Shown: positions 9,401-18,474 of the stretch, piece after piece | Numbering within the stretch: position 1 is the first letter of the stretch | Layout of the letters: each line of letters opens with the position of its first letter | Assembly (NCBI GenBank): GCA_025358315.1 | Contig: JANYKA010000056.1 | Coordinates: forward strand, 1 to 52,775 | Reading direction: 5' to 3' | DNA length: 52,775 nt | Source of the DNA: Gemmatimonadota bacterium | GTDB taxonomy: Bacteria > Gemmatimonadota > Gemmatimonadetes > Gemmatimonadales > Gemmatimonadaceae | Notes under the pieces: model-generated | The model's database searches: none | Told to the model about the DNA's origin: nothing | What the model saw: only the letters and a program-made list of their open reading frames with translations | Position numbers and translations under genes: made by a program

Positions 9401-12400
9401 CGCCAAGCGTTTGAAAGAGGTGCGCTTCGTCGGGGCTGATGCCGCAGTGATGCAATTGTACTTGTGCCTGAGTCCAGGCAAGGGTGGCGACCCGCTCAAA
9501 TGTCGTGACATCATCATACTTGTCAGCGAGGTCGAGCACTTCGCTGCGCGTCGATGCCACCACAGTGGAAAATGCCACGCGCACTGTTTTGCCGGGGCGC
9601 ACACGAATCCGACGACGCAACGCGACGATCGGGTCGAGTACCGAGCCGACCGTATTGGACAGCGCCACGCCATCGGCAATTGCCTGCGCCGTCCGCACTT
9701 GGCGGCCGCGCCCGATGAAATGGCTCCGGTCGGTCTCCCATTCCAGATCGCCGACTGTCTCGCCTTCCACCGCCAATACGTGGGCGAGCCAGACTTGCAT
9801 GTCTTCAGAGGATCGGGGGCGGCGCGTGGCGAGCAGCGTGCCGCGATCGGCGATGCATTCGGTATGTACGAACAGGTTGGAGAACGCCGGATGCGCCGCG
9901 TCGGAAGCCGGCGACGCGAGAACGATCTCGGCGTACGACGTGACTTCGATCTCGCGGGTCCGCGATCCGAAGTTTGTCACGGAGACACGACGAACCTCTG
10001 CATCGTCCTCCGACGATACGATCACCTCAAGGCGGGTCGCGAGCGCGCCGTCGCGGCGAGAGAACTCGGCGCGATCTTCTGAAAAAATCACATCGTAATT
10101 GTCCGGCTCTTGCCCGCTTGGCTGGTACCCGGCGGACCAACTCTCCCCGCTGGCGACGTCGCGAAGAAAGATATACGAGCCCGTATCATCACTTGTCGGA
10201 TCGTCATGCCAGCGCGTGATTGCCAAGTCGCGCCACCGACTGTACCCGGAGCCTGCGGCGGTCAGCATGACCGCGTAGTGCCCGTTCGAGAGCAACTGCG
10301 TGCGCGGCGTTGGACTATGCGGAGACGTGAAGCGACGGGTGTTCGGTGGCACCAGTTCACGGACGTCCGCCATGCTCGCAATGGAGTCCATCGCCGGTCT
10401 CGCGACCGCGACGTCGCGCGGGGTGCGCTCCTGGAGCAGAAGCTCACTGGCGCGAACCATAGGCTCCTCGTGAAAGCGGGCCCGCATCACGCCGCCATCG
10501 AGCGCGTTCGCGGCGGCGACGATCAGCATCCCCTGGTGGTGGGCCATGTACATGCGCACCACAGTATGCGTTTGCTCGGCGGGAAGCCGCGGTACTGTGT
10601 AGTCGAGGGACTCGTAAAAACCGTAGTCGCCATCCGCGCCAGCGTCGGTGAGCGCCCTGAAATTCCGCACCGCCAAGGCCGGCTCAATCATCGCCGCGAG
10701 TCCGGTTGCGTACGGCGTAATAACCATATCGTCCGCAAGGCCGCGTCTCAGGCCGAGGCCGGGCACGCCAAAATTGGAATACTGGTATGTCATCTCCAGA
10801 TCGCGCACGGAATACCCCGACTCCGAAACCCCCCAAGGGACACCGCGTTCATATCCATAATCGATCTGGCGACGCACCACGAGGCGGCACGTCTGTTCCA
10901 GCAGGCTGCCTACGGGCGAGCGCATCACCAACCCAGGCATCAGATATTCGAACATCGACCCTGACCACGACTGCAGAACGGAATCCCGGCCGACAGGCGT
11001 CAATGGGCGGCCGAGCCGGAACCAATGCTGCACGGGCACATCACCCTTGGCAATCGCGATGAAACTCATGAGACGAGCCTCAGACGCGAGGAGGTCGTAT
11101 CGGGCGGAGTCGAGACTGCCGTCGTCAACGCGATAACCGATAGCGAACAGCATTCGAGTCGGATCCAAAAGAAATCCGAACTGCATGGTGGCGACCATTT
11201 CCCGCGTGGTCGCGGCAATCCTGGCGAGGCGATCGAGCAATGCTGATGCCGCTGCCGCCGAGCGCTCGACATTGCTGACGAACGCATCGATCATGCGAAG
11301 CGAGGTCGGTGTTGCGGCGCCGCTGGATTCCATCGTCAATCGGAGTAACGCGAGGTCGCGAATCGCGTCACCGCAACGGCCGGGTAAATCCGCCAGCGAC
11401 GCACGGGCGGTCAGCGCGTCCGCGATGGGAAGCGTCGCCGGGTCAAGCCGCTGCCCAGCCCACGGCATGAGGGTATCGAGGTCACGGGCGTGCGTCTCCA
11501 CCGCGGACTGCAGCGCGTCCGCCCAAACGTGCACAGCCGATTCCGGCGGCTCGGCACGCACGGCGCCCAGATTCCGTGCGCAATTCTCGGCGACGCGGGA
11601 CGCGGATTCGAGTTCCGCCAGCCGGGCGGCCCATTGTGCCGGTGTGCGAGGACTCTGGGCGACCACCGTCATCACGACATCAAGTGCGTTGTCGAGGCGC
11701 TTCAATTCGGCGGCGCCCACCGTGCGTTCACGGTCTGACACATGCGCCGCCTGTTGCAGCAGCAACGCGGCATCTTCAATGCCGCCGAGCATCGCAAAGC
11801 CGATGACGCCTTGCGCGGCGATTTCCCGACATGCGCTGCCGAGCGTAATGAGTGCACCCGCAAGGTTGCCGCTGTCGACCGAAGATACGTACCGCGGATC
11901 AAGCGGGCGACCGTCCGTGGTGTCATACCAATTGTAGAGGTGGCCGCGATGGTGCTCGAGGCCCTGCATCGTTTGCAACGTTGCTTCAAGCCGATCGATC
12001 AGATCGAGTGTGCCGATCCAGCCAAAATCGCGGGCCGCAACAGCCGACAAGAGGTAGAGTCCGATGTTCGTCGGAGAAGTACGCTGCGCGACGACCGGGT
12101 TCGGTGTTTCCTGGAAGTTGTCGGGCGGCAGCGCATGGCTCCCAGGCGTGACGAATGCTGTGAAGTATCGCCAGGTTCGTCGGGCAATCAGGCGAAGCGT
12201 GCGCGCGTCATCCGGTGAAAATGGCACGATCGGCGCGGCGGTGCCTGGAAGACTCACGTGATGCGCGATGGCTGGCGCGGCCGCCCACAGCGCCAAAATC
12301 GGCAGCGCGATCGGCCAAGCGCTCGGATGCCACACTGCCACCGCGATCGCACCGGCCATTGTGAGTACGAGGCCACCAGCCATGCGCTGGTAGAGTCCGG

Positions 12401-15203
12401 TCACGTGAAGGGGAATCCGAAGCGCCGCGTGCGCCGCCGGCGTCCATTGCAACATCCGCCGATGCGACACAAATAGTCGCCACAGGGTGCGCACGATGGC
12501 GTCGGCCATGAGCCACGCTTGATGCGCCATCATCGTGAGCGTCAGCAGTGCATGGCTGATAGCAGACTGGAAGTCTCGTCCAACGGCACGCAGATGGCTG
12601 CGCTTTGAGATGCCGGGCCGGCGTGGCAATAGTCCTGTCAGCACCGGGAAAAGCGCCGGAACCGTGATGACCATGAGGACGAACGCCGTCCATCGCATTG
12701 GCATTGCGTGCGGCAATACCCATCCGGCAATCAAGATGAGATAGACGGATGGCATCAACAGCGTGCGCCGGAGATTGTCGATCATCTTCCAGCGGCCGAC
12801 GGCGGAAACGCGCCCCCGTAAAATCCAAGGAAGCAGCTGCCAATCACCGCGCGCCCAGCGGTGCTGTCGCTTCGCTGCAGCGAGATAATGTGAGGGTGCG
12901 GCTTCGAATAGCTCGGTCTCGGTCAGCAAACATGCCCGGGCAAAGAGCCCCTCGAACAAATCGTGGCTTAGGAGCGCGTTCTCCGGCACGCGGCCCGCCA
13001 ATGACGCTTCGAATGCATCAATGTCGTAAATGCCTTTGCCCGTGTATGAACCTTCGTCGAATAAATCCTGATAGACATCCGAGACGGCCGCCGCATAGGG
13101 GTCAATCCCCGATGACCCTGAACTGAGCCGCTGGAATATTGAACCGGAACGCCCGGGCAGTGGTGGTGTGACCCGTGGCTGCATCACGGCATATCCATCC
13201 ACCACTCGCTGCGTTACCCGATCCAGTCGCGGTCGATTGAGGGGATGCGCCATGGTACCAACGAGTCGCCTGACCGTACCGATGGGTAATCGGGTATCGG
13301 AATCGAGTGTGATGACGTAGCGAACATCACTCGGCGCCGCTGGGGGCACACCGGCAACGCTGAGAAAGGTGGTGTCCGTTACCCCACGAAGCAGGCGGTT
13401 GAGCTCGTGGAGTTTGCCACGCTTGCGCTCCCATCCCATCCACACACCCTCGCGCGGATTCCAGCGTCGTGCACGATGATACAGCAGAAAGCGATCACCG
13501 CCGTCCGCGGCGGGGCCGTGACTCGCATTCAGTCGCGCAATTCCGTCGCGCGCCGCCGCCAGCAGTACCTCATCCGTCGGCATGTGCTCGGTGGGCGCAT
13601 CGGACCAGTCCGACAGCAGGGCGAATCGCACATCGCCGTCATCGTTGGCGAGATAATGCACTTCCAGCCGCTCGACTTCTTCTTCTACATTGCCGCGATT
13701 GGTAAGCAGCGTCGGCACGGCGACCATAGTGCGGAATTCTGCCGGGACGCCACCGAGCAACTCGAGCCGCGGTGGAACACTCGGTGGCACGAGCGATGTC
13801 ACGCCGCGATTCACCAGTGCAATCGCAAAGTCGGACGCTGGCACGATGGCGAGTAATCCCAGGACAATCATGCCAGTCGCCGACAGCCCGTCCCCTGTGC
13901 TCATGGCAAACAGCGATCCCAGTATCACAGCGGTGATCACCAGAAGTGTGCCGAGATATCCCGGCGTTGCCGCGTCGACAAAATTGCGCAACAACAAGAA
14001 CCCGAGCTTCGGATGAAAGTCCAGGGTGCGTTCGAAGTCGCGACGGCCGCCACCGATCAGGTAGTAGCCAGGGTCTGTCCAGCGGTCGTCCCGCTCGGGA
14101 TGTGTTGCCGGATCAAGCCCGTGGGCCCGAGCCGCTGCGGTCAGCGCTTCCTGCGCCACGTCAAGCTGGGTGTACCGGGACCCACGCGAAAGTTCCTCGA
14201 TCGCGTGTCTATAATTGTCGCGGCTGACGAAATCCATCGCCGAAAAGGTGCTGTTCTTGCGCAGTAACTCATCGACGAGGCTCACACTTTCAAAAAACGT
14301 CGACCAGTCGAGCGCCGACATGAGGCGCATGCTGGTGATAATGTTTCGCACCGTTACTGTCATCGCTGCTTGCCGCTGGTGCTCAATCAGCGCGATCTCC
14401 TCGGGCGTTGTTCCCTGAGCCGCGAGTCGCTGATGCAACCACGCGAGGGCCGGCGTAACCGCCGGGTCCTGGTCGCGCAGTCGTTGAAGTAACTCGACGG
14501 CAAATGCCGTGCGTAACGGCGCGCGCTCGGCGCGGTGCAGCGCCGCCGTCACCGAACGGATGCCGTGTTCGCCTACTCCGAGCAGATCGTCGGCGAGCGC
14601 GTCGGCCTCTTGGCGCGCCGCGCGCCCTCGAACCATTGCGTCGGAAAGGCGGCGCAAATTCTCCACCAACGTGACGCGCAATGTGATCGCGACTGCCCAG
14701 AGTTCACCGATCGTCAATGGTTGCACGCGCTGGTAGGCGTTCACGAAGCGGCGTAGCGTGTCCGGATCAAAGCGGGAGTCCGTGTGCGCGACAAACGCCC
14801 AGGCTATGCCAAAGACGCGGGGATACCCGACGAGCGGTCCATCAGCGAGCATCGGGAGTTCGTGATAGAATCCATCGGGCAAGTCGTCGCGGATCTCACG
14901 CAACTGCTCATCGACAATGAAAAAATTGTCGACCAGCCATTCGGAGGCTGGCGTGATCCATCCTTCCTGGGCAATCGCTTCGGAAATGTCGCGATTCGCA
15001 TCGCGCAGTACCCGGCCATTTTCTTCGACACGCGGTAGCAGTGGACGCCCAAGAGACAGATCGTCCGTGACACGTTGCGCGGTGGCAAGTGATTCGGCGT
15101 GCTGTTCAAGGCGTTCGATGCCGAAGAGCTCAGCACGAATGGGTTCGTCGAGTGGTTCAGGCTGCGGGTTCAGCAGCGGGATCTTTGGTAACGTCACGCG
15201 CAC
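6462..15203 (-). CDS. ndvB: Cyclic beta-1,2-glucan synthase (NdvB/ChvB/Cgs type)
   Basis: A giant 2913-residue inner-membrane enzyme of the length and architecture of NdvB/ChvB. Family knowledge says it polymerises glucose from UDP-glucose into beta-1,2-glucan, trims the chain by phosphorolysis and cyclises it. The GT84 part has membrane helices near 405-470 and 800-1000, a DSD at about 634-636 and a QHRW at about 780, the processive GT-A pattern. A glycoamylase-like domain follows at about 1360-1530 ([24 protein letters not shown]). Two GH94-type beta-sandwich modules cover roughly 1590-1850 and 2110-2400. The C-terminal GH94 catalytic domain carries DWNDGMN with the key Asp near 2594. It starts 3 nt after the glucoamylase gene and overlaps pgm by 4 nt. 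Confidence 0.95.
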   Translation of the reverse strand: MRVTLPKIPLLNPQPEPLDEPIRAELFGIERLEQHAESLATAQRVTDDLSLGRPLLPRVEENGRVLRDANRDISEAIAQEGWITPASEWLVDNFFIVDEQLREIRDDLPDGFYHELPMLADGPLVGYPRVFGIAWAFVAHTDSRFDPDTLRRFVNAYQRVQPLTIGELWAVAITLRVTLVENLRRLSDAMVRGRAARQEADALADDLLGVGEHGIRSVTAALHRAERAPLRTAFAVELLQRLRDQDPAVTPALAWLHQRLAAQGTTPEEIALIEHQRQAAMTVTVRNIITSMRLMSALDWSTFFESVSLVDELLRKNSTFSAMDFVSRDNYRHAIEELSRGSRYTQLDVAQEALTAAARAHGLDPATHPERDDRWTDPGYYLIGGGRRDFERTLDFHPKLGFLLLRNFVDAATPGYLGTLLVITAVILGSLFAMSTGDGLSATGMIVLGLLAIVPASDFAIALVNRGVTSLVPPSVPPRLELLGGVPAEFRTMVAVPTLLTNRGNVEEEVERLEVHYLANDDGDVRFALLSDWSDAPTEHMPTDEVLLAAARDGIARLNASHGPAADGGDRFLLYHRARRWNPREGVWMGWERKRGKLHELNRLLRGVTDTTFLSVAGVPPAAPSDVRYVITLDSDTRLPIGTVRRLVGTMAHPLNRPRLDRVTQRVVDGYAVMQPRVTPPLPGRSGSIFQRLSSGSSGIDPYAAAVSDVYQDLFDEGSYTGKGIYDIDAFEASLAGRVPENALLSHDLFEGLFARACLLTETELFEAAPSHYLAAAKRQHRWARGDWQLLPWILRGRVSAVGRWKMIDNLRRTLLMPSVYLILIAGWVLPHAMPMRWTAFVLMVITVPALFPVLTGLLPRRPGISKRSHLRAVGRDFQSAISHALLTLTMMAHQAWLMADAIVRTLWRLFVSHRRMLQWTPAAHAALRIPLHVTGLYQRMAGGLVLTMAGAIAVAVWHPSAWPIALPILALWAAAPAIAHHVSLPGTAAPIVPFSPDDARTLRLIARRTWRYFTAFVTPGSHALPPDNFQETPNPVVAQRTSPTNIGLYLLSAVAARDFGWIGTLDLIDRLEATLQTMQGLEHHRGHLYNWYDTTDGRPLDPRYVSSVDSGNLAGALITLGSACREIAAQGVIGFAMLGGIEDAALLLQQAAHVSDRERTVGAAELKRLDNALDVVMTVVAQSPRTPAQWAARLAELESASRVAENCARNLGAVRAEPPESAVHVWADALQSAVETHARDLDTLMPWAGQRLDPATLPIADALTARASLADLPGRCGDAIRDLALLRLTMESSGAATPTSLRMIDAFVSNVERSAAAASALLDRLARIAATTREMVATMQFGFLLDPTRMLFAIGYRVDDGSLDSARYDLLASEARLMSFIAIAKGDVPVQHWFRLGRPLTPVGRDSVLQSWSGSMFEYLMPGLVMRSPVGSLLEQTCRLVVRRQIDYGYERGVPWGVSESGYSVRDLEMTYQYSNFGVPGLGLRRGLADDMVITPYATGLAAMIEPALAVRNFRALTDAGADGDYGFYESLDYTVPRLPAEQTHTVVRMYMAHHQGMLIVAAANALDGGVMRARFHEEPMVRASELLLQERTPRDVAVARPAMDSIASMADVRELVPPNTRRFTSPHSPTPRTQLLSNGHYAVMLTAAGSGYSRWRDLAITRWHDDPTSDDTGSYIFLRDVASGESWSAGYQPSGQEPDNYDVIFSEDRAEFSRRDGALATRLEVIVSSEDDAEVRRVSVTNFGSRTREIEVTSYAEIVLASPASDAAHPAFSNLFVHTECIADRGTLLATRRPRSSEDMQVWLAHVLAVEGETVGDLEWETDRSHFIGRGRQVRTAQAIADGVALSNTVGSVLDPIVALRRRIRVRPGKTVRVAFSTVVASTRSEVLDLADKYDDVTTFERVATLAWTQAQVQLHHCGISPDEAHLFQTLGGAILYADRARRAPVEILLRQDGGAAALWPNGISGDLPIVLIEIDDAEDIGIVRQLLRAHEYWRMKRLAVDLVILNNRAPSYVQDLQTLLETLVRTSQSMPPHEGQEARGSVIILRDDRVTATQSDALRTAARITLSSRRGTLAAQMVRAPRSEAVVAPVARRPKEVATPLAPPPDSHRELEYFNGLGGFAKNGREYVIILRRGQWTPAPWVNVIANPNFGFLTSETGSGYTWSINSQENQLTAWSNDPVSDPPSEMLYVRDDETGELWSPTPLPIREDDGEYIVRHGHGYSRFEYDSHGIALELVQFVPTDDPVKLSRLILTNNSSRPRRLSVTAYLEWILGASRSGSAPFVITELDPATGAMFARNSWSRDFSNRIAFADLGGKQTSWTADRTEFIGRNGTTERPAALGRRDRLSGRSGAALDPCCALRTTLEIAAGASAEVHFIIGQAATREESRALILRYRAADLNEQLKIVTDNWERLLGTVQVKTPDRSLDLLSNGWLLYQTLSSRLWARAGFYQASGAFGFRDQLQDVMSLMVVRSDLARTQILKAASRQFVEGDVQHWWHEPAGRGVRTRISDDLLWLPFVSSHYLAVTGDADILHEKVSFLDGPLLAAGQLESYFEPRLSVQRGTVLEHCARAIDRCLTAGIHGLPLMGTGDWNDGMNRVGADGKGESVWLAWFLHAVLTAWIPIAEARGEGVRAAAWKIRLGTLKKAVEDAGWDGEWYRRAYFDDGTPLGTAGSDACAIDSIAQSWSVLSGAADPERARRAMASVDQRLVRRSDRLVLLLTPPFDDTKLEPGYIKGYVPGVRENGGQYTHAGAWVVMAHAALGDGDKAAELLSMLNPITHTATPGGVQQYKVEPYVIAGDVYSQAPHVGRGGWTWYTGSAGWLYRAGLEGVLGFRVQGQRLELNPCIPTQWKSFAISFRYRLSQYEIVVENPRNVSRGVSLIELDGKALEDRTGIPLVDDQTTHHVRVVL

Positions 15204-15206
15204 GGG

Positions 15207-16541
15207 TCAGCCTTCCGTGCTAAGGACGGACGACAGCCAGCCGCCGCTGAATCCGGCGACGCGCAATCCGTTCGATACATGCGGGCATCGGCGTATCAGT
15301 TTCCACACCAAGGCCGACTCATAATTCTCGATCATTGTGACGATCGGTCCCTCATTGAGGCCGAAGTGCCACCTTGACACCCAACCGTTTGGAGCGCCAC
15401 CCGGATCGGGAAAGGTCGGGTTGAATGTCGCTTTGAACCCGTATTTGTTGTCGCCCTGCCTTTGGTACCGGCCGAAATCTGCGAGTGTTGGCAGCACAAG
15501 TTCTGGCGCGAACGGCAGCGACGCAATGACGGCCCACGGCGCAATGGTGCCGTCGTCAGGGCCGAACGGAACGGCGCGTGCGCAATAGTCGAGGAACTCC
15601 CGCCGAATGCCGTCAATCAGACGGGTGGTTTCGCCGGGACCATCGCTGGCGGTGATTCCCCAGCATCGTTCGCTGTAATGGTTGTAGCCGTTGGGATTTC
15701 GGATCGCGTATTCCTGTTGAATACGCGTGGCGCGTCGGCTGTTCTCGAAGTAATCGATGCCCCGTTCCCGCATATACGCGTCCTGAATTCCCCGGAAGTC
15801 GATCCAAACGTGTGAGAGTTGGTGTGTGAAGAGCGGGCCGGCATAGAGGAAGTCAATGTTGTAGACCGTCTTCCATTCATAAGTGGACGTCCATGCGACG
15901 TAACTCGACGCCGGAATCGGATGCGTTGGCGAGCCGAGCGCGAGGACATAGAGCAACATCGCCTCGTCGTATCCTTCCCAACGAAACGGAAGGAATCCAC
16001 TCTCCGGCTTCCAGCCGTGCGTTACCGTTGCGCCACCATTCAGGGCCCAACGCCAGTCCGCACGCGCGTACAGTTGCTCGGCAAGTTCGCAGATCTCACG
16101 CTCATCGGACGTGTCCCGGTCAAAGTACGCCGCGCACGTCAACATCCCACCGAACAGCAGGGCAGAGTCGACGGTCGACAGCTCACACTCCCACGCGCGC
16201 GCGCCGGTCTGCATGTCCAGGAAGTGATAATAGAAGCCTTTGTATCCCGTCGTATCGTGCTCCGGGCCCTGCTTGCTTTTCCAGAAGAAGCGCAGGGTCG
16301 TGAGAATGCGCTCGATGGCCTCGGAGCGCGAAACAAATCCGCGCTCAACGCCAACGGGGTACGAAGTGAGTGCAAGCCCGGTGGCTGCGATGCTCGAGGG
16401 CCAGTCGGCGGCTGTTTTGTCGATCACCAATCCGTTGGCGCGGTTTGACTCGTGCAGGAAATAGTTAAACGCCCCGCGCTGAATGTCGCGCAACGTGCGC
16501 GATTCAGCATCGTGAGGGCGTTGATTGGTGTCCTGTTGCAC
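15207..16541 (-). CDS. Glucoamylase-family protein (PF10091 type)
   Basis: A 444-residue protein resembling the glycoamylase domain found inside cyclic glucan synthases and as stand-alone proteins. Visible landmarks are LRDIQRGAFNYFLHE at the start, TGYKGFYYHFLDMQTG near 120, the ECELSTVDSALLFGG segment, and a late NGWVSRWHFGLNEGPIVTMIENY, all typical of an alpha/alpha-barrel glycosidase. No signal peptide is visible from this GTG start, so a cytoplasmic location is implied unless the true start differs; no good ribosome site precedes it. It is the first gene of the glucan cluster and lies 3 nt before the synthase. Trimming or remodelling of beta-glucan is the natural guess. Divergent from it is a structured non-coding stretch. 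Confidence 0.88.
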   Translation of the reverse strand: MQQDTNQRPHDAESRTLRDIQRGAFNYFLHESNRANGLVIDKTAADWPSSIAATGLALTSYPVGVERGFVSRSEAIERILTTLRFFWKSKQGPEHDTTGYKGFYYHFLDMQTGARAWECELSTVDSALLFGGMLTCAAYFDRDTSDEREICELAEQLYARADWRWALNGGATVTHGWKPESGFLPFRWEGYDEAMLLYVLALGSPTHPIPASSYVAWTSTYEWKTVYNIDFLYAGPLFTHQLSHVWIDFRGIQDAYMRERGIDYFENSRRATRIQQEYAIRNPNGYNHYSERCWGITASDGPGETTRLIDGIRREFLDYCARAVPFGPDDGTIAPWAVIASLPFAPELVLPTLADFGRYQRQGDNKYGFKATFNPTFPDPGGAPNGWVSRWHFGLNEGPIVTMIENYESALVWKLIRRCPHVSNGLRVAGFSGGWLSSVLSTEG

Positions 16542-16570
16542 TACTGAGCGTGGGTGATCACTAATGAAAG

Positions 16571-16696
16571 ATACCCGCGGACTCGACGGCGGGTGGAGAC
16601 TTGCAAGTGAGGCAAGTCACCAAGGGGGCATCGGAACGCTCACCCTCTCGGATGCCCTCGAATCCGGGAAGCGGATGGGTATCCAGCGAAGCTGGG
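16571..16696. ncRNA. Multi-helix structured element in the gap before the SDR gene
   Basis: The 223-bp gap between the glucoamylase and SDR genes holds a compact set of complementary segments. A 7-bp closing stem pairs 16571-16577 (GATACCC) with 16678-16684 (GGGTATC). Inside it are a hairpin at 16595-16623 (core GACTTGC/GCAAGTC), a hairpin at 16625-16660 (core GGGCATC/GATGCCC) and a hairpin at 16663-16677 (ATCCG/CGGAT) that abuts the closing stem. Linkers are only 0-2 nt. Next to it is a further hairpin, CCAGC-GAA-GCTGG, at 16684-16696. GGGTG at 16592-16596 could also pair with CACCC in the loop at 16642-16646. The layout looks like a riboswitch or small RNA with a multi-way junction. It matches no class I know, and either strand could be the transcribed one. 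Confidence 0.4.
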
Positions 16697-16764
16697 CCTA
16701 CTCCGGCGCCGAACGGCGCACGGTGCAGTTGGCGCATTCGATGCCATGGGCGCTACGTTCCAGC

Positions 16765-17718
16765 ATGAATGGAAATGGACGCACAGTACTCGTCACCGGC
16801 GCCGCGGGTCTGGTCGGAACGCACACGTGCCGCGCGCTCGCTGCAAACGGATGGCGCGTGCGCGCGCTCGTGCGCAACCGCGGAAAGGCCGAGGCGCGCC
16901 TCGCCGGCTTGCCGGTGGAGTTCGCTATCGCTGATCTGCGCGACGCCGATGCGATCGCCACCGCCGTGCGCGGCGCTGCGGCTATTGTCCATCTCGCGGC
17001 GATCGCCATAGAGCGCCCCGGCCAGCGCTACGAAACAGTAAACACCGAGGCCACCGTCGCACTCCTCGCGGCCGCGCGGGCAGCCGAGGTCACGCGTTTT
17101 GTGCAGATGTCCCAAAACGGCGCATCGAGCGCGTCGCCACATCGTTTTTTGCGGAGCAAAGGGCTCGCGGAAGATGCGGTGCGCGCGAGCGGTCTCGCCT
17201 GGACTTCACTCCGACCGTCAGTGATTGTCGGTGCAGAAGATGAGTTCGTAAATGTGCTGGCGCGTCTGGTGCGACTGTCGCCTGTGATTTACCCGCTCCC
17301 TGGTGGCGGCACGACGCGTTTTCAGCCGGTGGCGGTGGGGGATGTCGCGGCCGTGGTCTCAGCGTGTCTGGAGCGCGACGATACCATCGGACATGCATAC
17401 TCGCTGGGTGGCCCGGAGCCGCTGACGCTGCGGACGATCACGGAACGCGTACTCGCGGCGATGGGCGAACACCGGATACTGTTGGGCGTGCCGGTGGCCG
17501 CGTTACGCCCGCTGGTTGCGCTCGCACAACTGGCCCTGCCACATCCGCCAGTCACCACAGGGTTGCTTGCCTTGCTCGCCAGTGACAATGTGACGCCGGA
17601 CAATGCGTTGCTTCCCGAGTTCGGCATCACGCCGACGCCATTCACACCAGCGACGCTGGCGTACCTTCGTGACATCTCGGCGCGCGGCGCGCTGCGTTCG
17701 ATCTTCACCCGCGCATAG
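16765..17718 (+). CDS. Atypical SDR (NDUFA9-like) NAD(P)-binding protein
   Basis: A 317-residue Rossmann protein with TGAAGLVG at residues 11-18, the nucleotide-binding GxxGxxG, then an Arg (ALVRNR) after beta-2 that often marks NADP. DLRDADAIATAV and the VHLAAIA strand follow. The usual YxxxK catalytic pair is not intact: the equivalent region reads HRFLRSKGLAEDAV, with Phe and a Lys. This is the pattern of atypical SDRs such as NDUFA9-like proteins, which bind cofactor or assist quinone or complex assembly rather than act as classical dehydrogenases. The frame is open upstream to 16564, but that stretch lies over the structured element. The ATG at 16765 begins just before the Rossmann strand. 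A hairpin terminator follows 12 nt after the stop. Confidence 0.85.
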   Translation: MNGNGRTVLVTGAAGLVGTHTCRALAANGWRVRALVRNRGKAEARLAGLPVEFAIADLRDADAIATAVRGAAAIVHLAAIAIERPGQRYETVNTEATVALLAAARAAEVTRFVQMSQNGASSASPHRFLRSKGLAEDAVRASGLAWTSLRPSVIVGAEDEFVNVLARLVRLSPVIYPLPGGGTTRFQPVAVGDVAAVVSACLERDDTIGHAYSLGGPEPLTLRTITERVLAAMGEHRILLGVPVAALRPLVALAQLALPHPPVTTGLLALLASDNVTPDNALLPEFGITPTPFTPATLAYLRDISARGALRSIFTRA

Positions 17719-17730
17719 CTACTCGGAACG

Positions 17731-17765
17731 AGAAAAGGCGCCGCTGATTCGGCGGCGCCTTTTCT
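17731..17765. terminator. Bidirectional hairpin terminator between SDR and fasciclin genes
   Basis: A perfect inverted repeat with the arm AGAAAAGGCGCCGC, loop TGATTCG and the matching GCGGCGCCTTTTCT. The A-run on one side and T-run on the other make it usable from both directions, fitting its place between two convergent genes. Confidence 0.93.
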
Positions 17766-17781
17766 GTGCCTGCATCGGCGA

Positions 17782-18327
17782 CTACATGCCGGGCATCAGC
17801 ACCGTGTCGATCACGTGAATCTCGCCATTTGACTGCTTGACGTTGGCGATTGTCACCGTGGCCACATTGCCCTTTTCATCCTTGAGCTGAAGCTTCTTGC
17901 CCTGCATCATCGCCCGCAGCTTGCCGCCGCTGACGGTCGTCAGCTCGGCCATGCCGTTGCCAGCCTTAATGGCTTTGGCGATCGACTTGCTAGTCCAGTT
18001 ACCAGCGACCACGTGGTAGGTCAGGATCTTCGTGAGGGTCGCCTTGTTCTCCGGCTTGAGCAGCGTTTCCACCGTACCGGCCGGAAGTGCGGCGAATGCT
18101 TCGTTCGTCGGTGCAAAAACAGTAAACGGACCCTTGCCCTTGAGGGTCGCCACGAGGCCGGCGGCCTTGACCGCAGCTACGAGCGTCGTGTGATCTGCCG
18201 AGTTGACGGCGTTGTCGATGATGTCCTTGCTCGGGTACATCTCTTTGCCGCCGACCATCGGGTTCTGCGCCGCGAGCGGGGAGGCAAAAGCAAGTACAAG
18301 AGTCAAGCGCGAGAGGGTGGAACGCAT
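17782..18327 (-). CDS. Secreted fasciclin (FAS1) domain protein
   Basis: A 181-residue protein with a signal peptide (MRSTLSRLTLVLAFASPLAAQ) and one FAS1 domain. The two conserved FAS1 blocks are visible: GPFTVFAPTNEAFAALP near residues 66-82 and LTYHVVAGNW near 102-111, with the terminal GEIHVIDTVLMP strand. FAS1 domains mediate adhesion or matrix interactions in the periplasm or outside the cell. A GGAG lies about 7 nt before the ATG. It is monocistronic: a bidirectional terminator follows it, and the 147-bp gap upstream is shared with the divergent metalloprotease gene. Confidence 0.94.
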   Translation of the reverse strand: MRSTLSRLTLVLAFASPLAAQNPMVGGKEMYPSKDIIDNAVNSADHTTLVAAVKAAGLVATLKGKGPFTVFAPTNEAFAALPAGTVETLLKPENKATLTKILTYHVVAGNWTSKSIAKAIKAGNGMAELTTVSGGKLRAMMQGKKLQLKDEKGNVATVTIANVKQSNGEIHVIDTVLMPGM

Positions 18328-18474
18328 GGGAGCTACTCCGATATCTAGTGAGGTTGTCCTGCTGTCGGGTGATCTACGACACGTGCCTCGCAGTCGGATT
18401 CATTGAGGTTGCGCTAGCGTCCCGGCGGGGTGACGGCGATCTTGGCGCACCACCTTCCTGCTCGGGGTTTACCA

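Noticed and set aside
8508-10082. 524-residue plus-strand open frame
   Set aside because: Antisense to the glucan synthase; the product is Arg-rich with no recognisable domain.
16571-16696. Possible tRNA, because of the cloverleaf-like layout
   Set aside because: The closed element is about 114 nt, the candidate anticodon loop lacks T33, and no proper T-loop is found.
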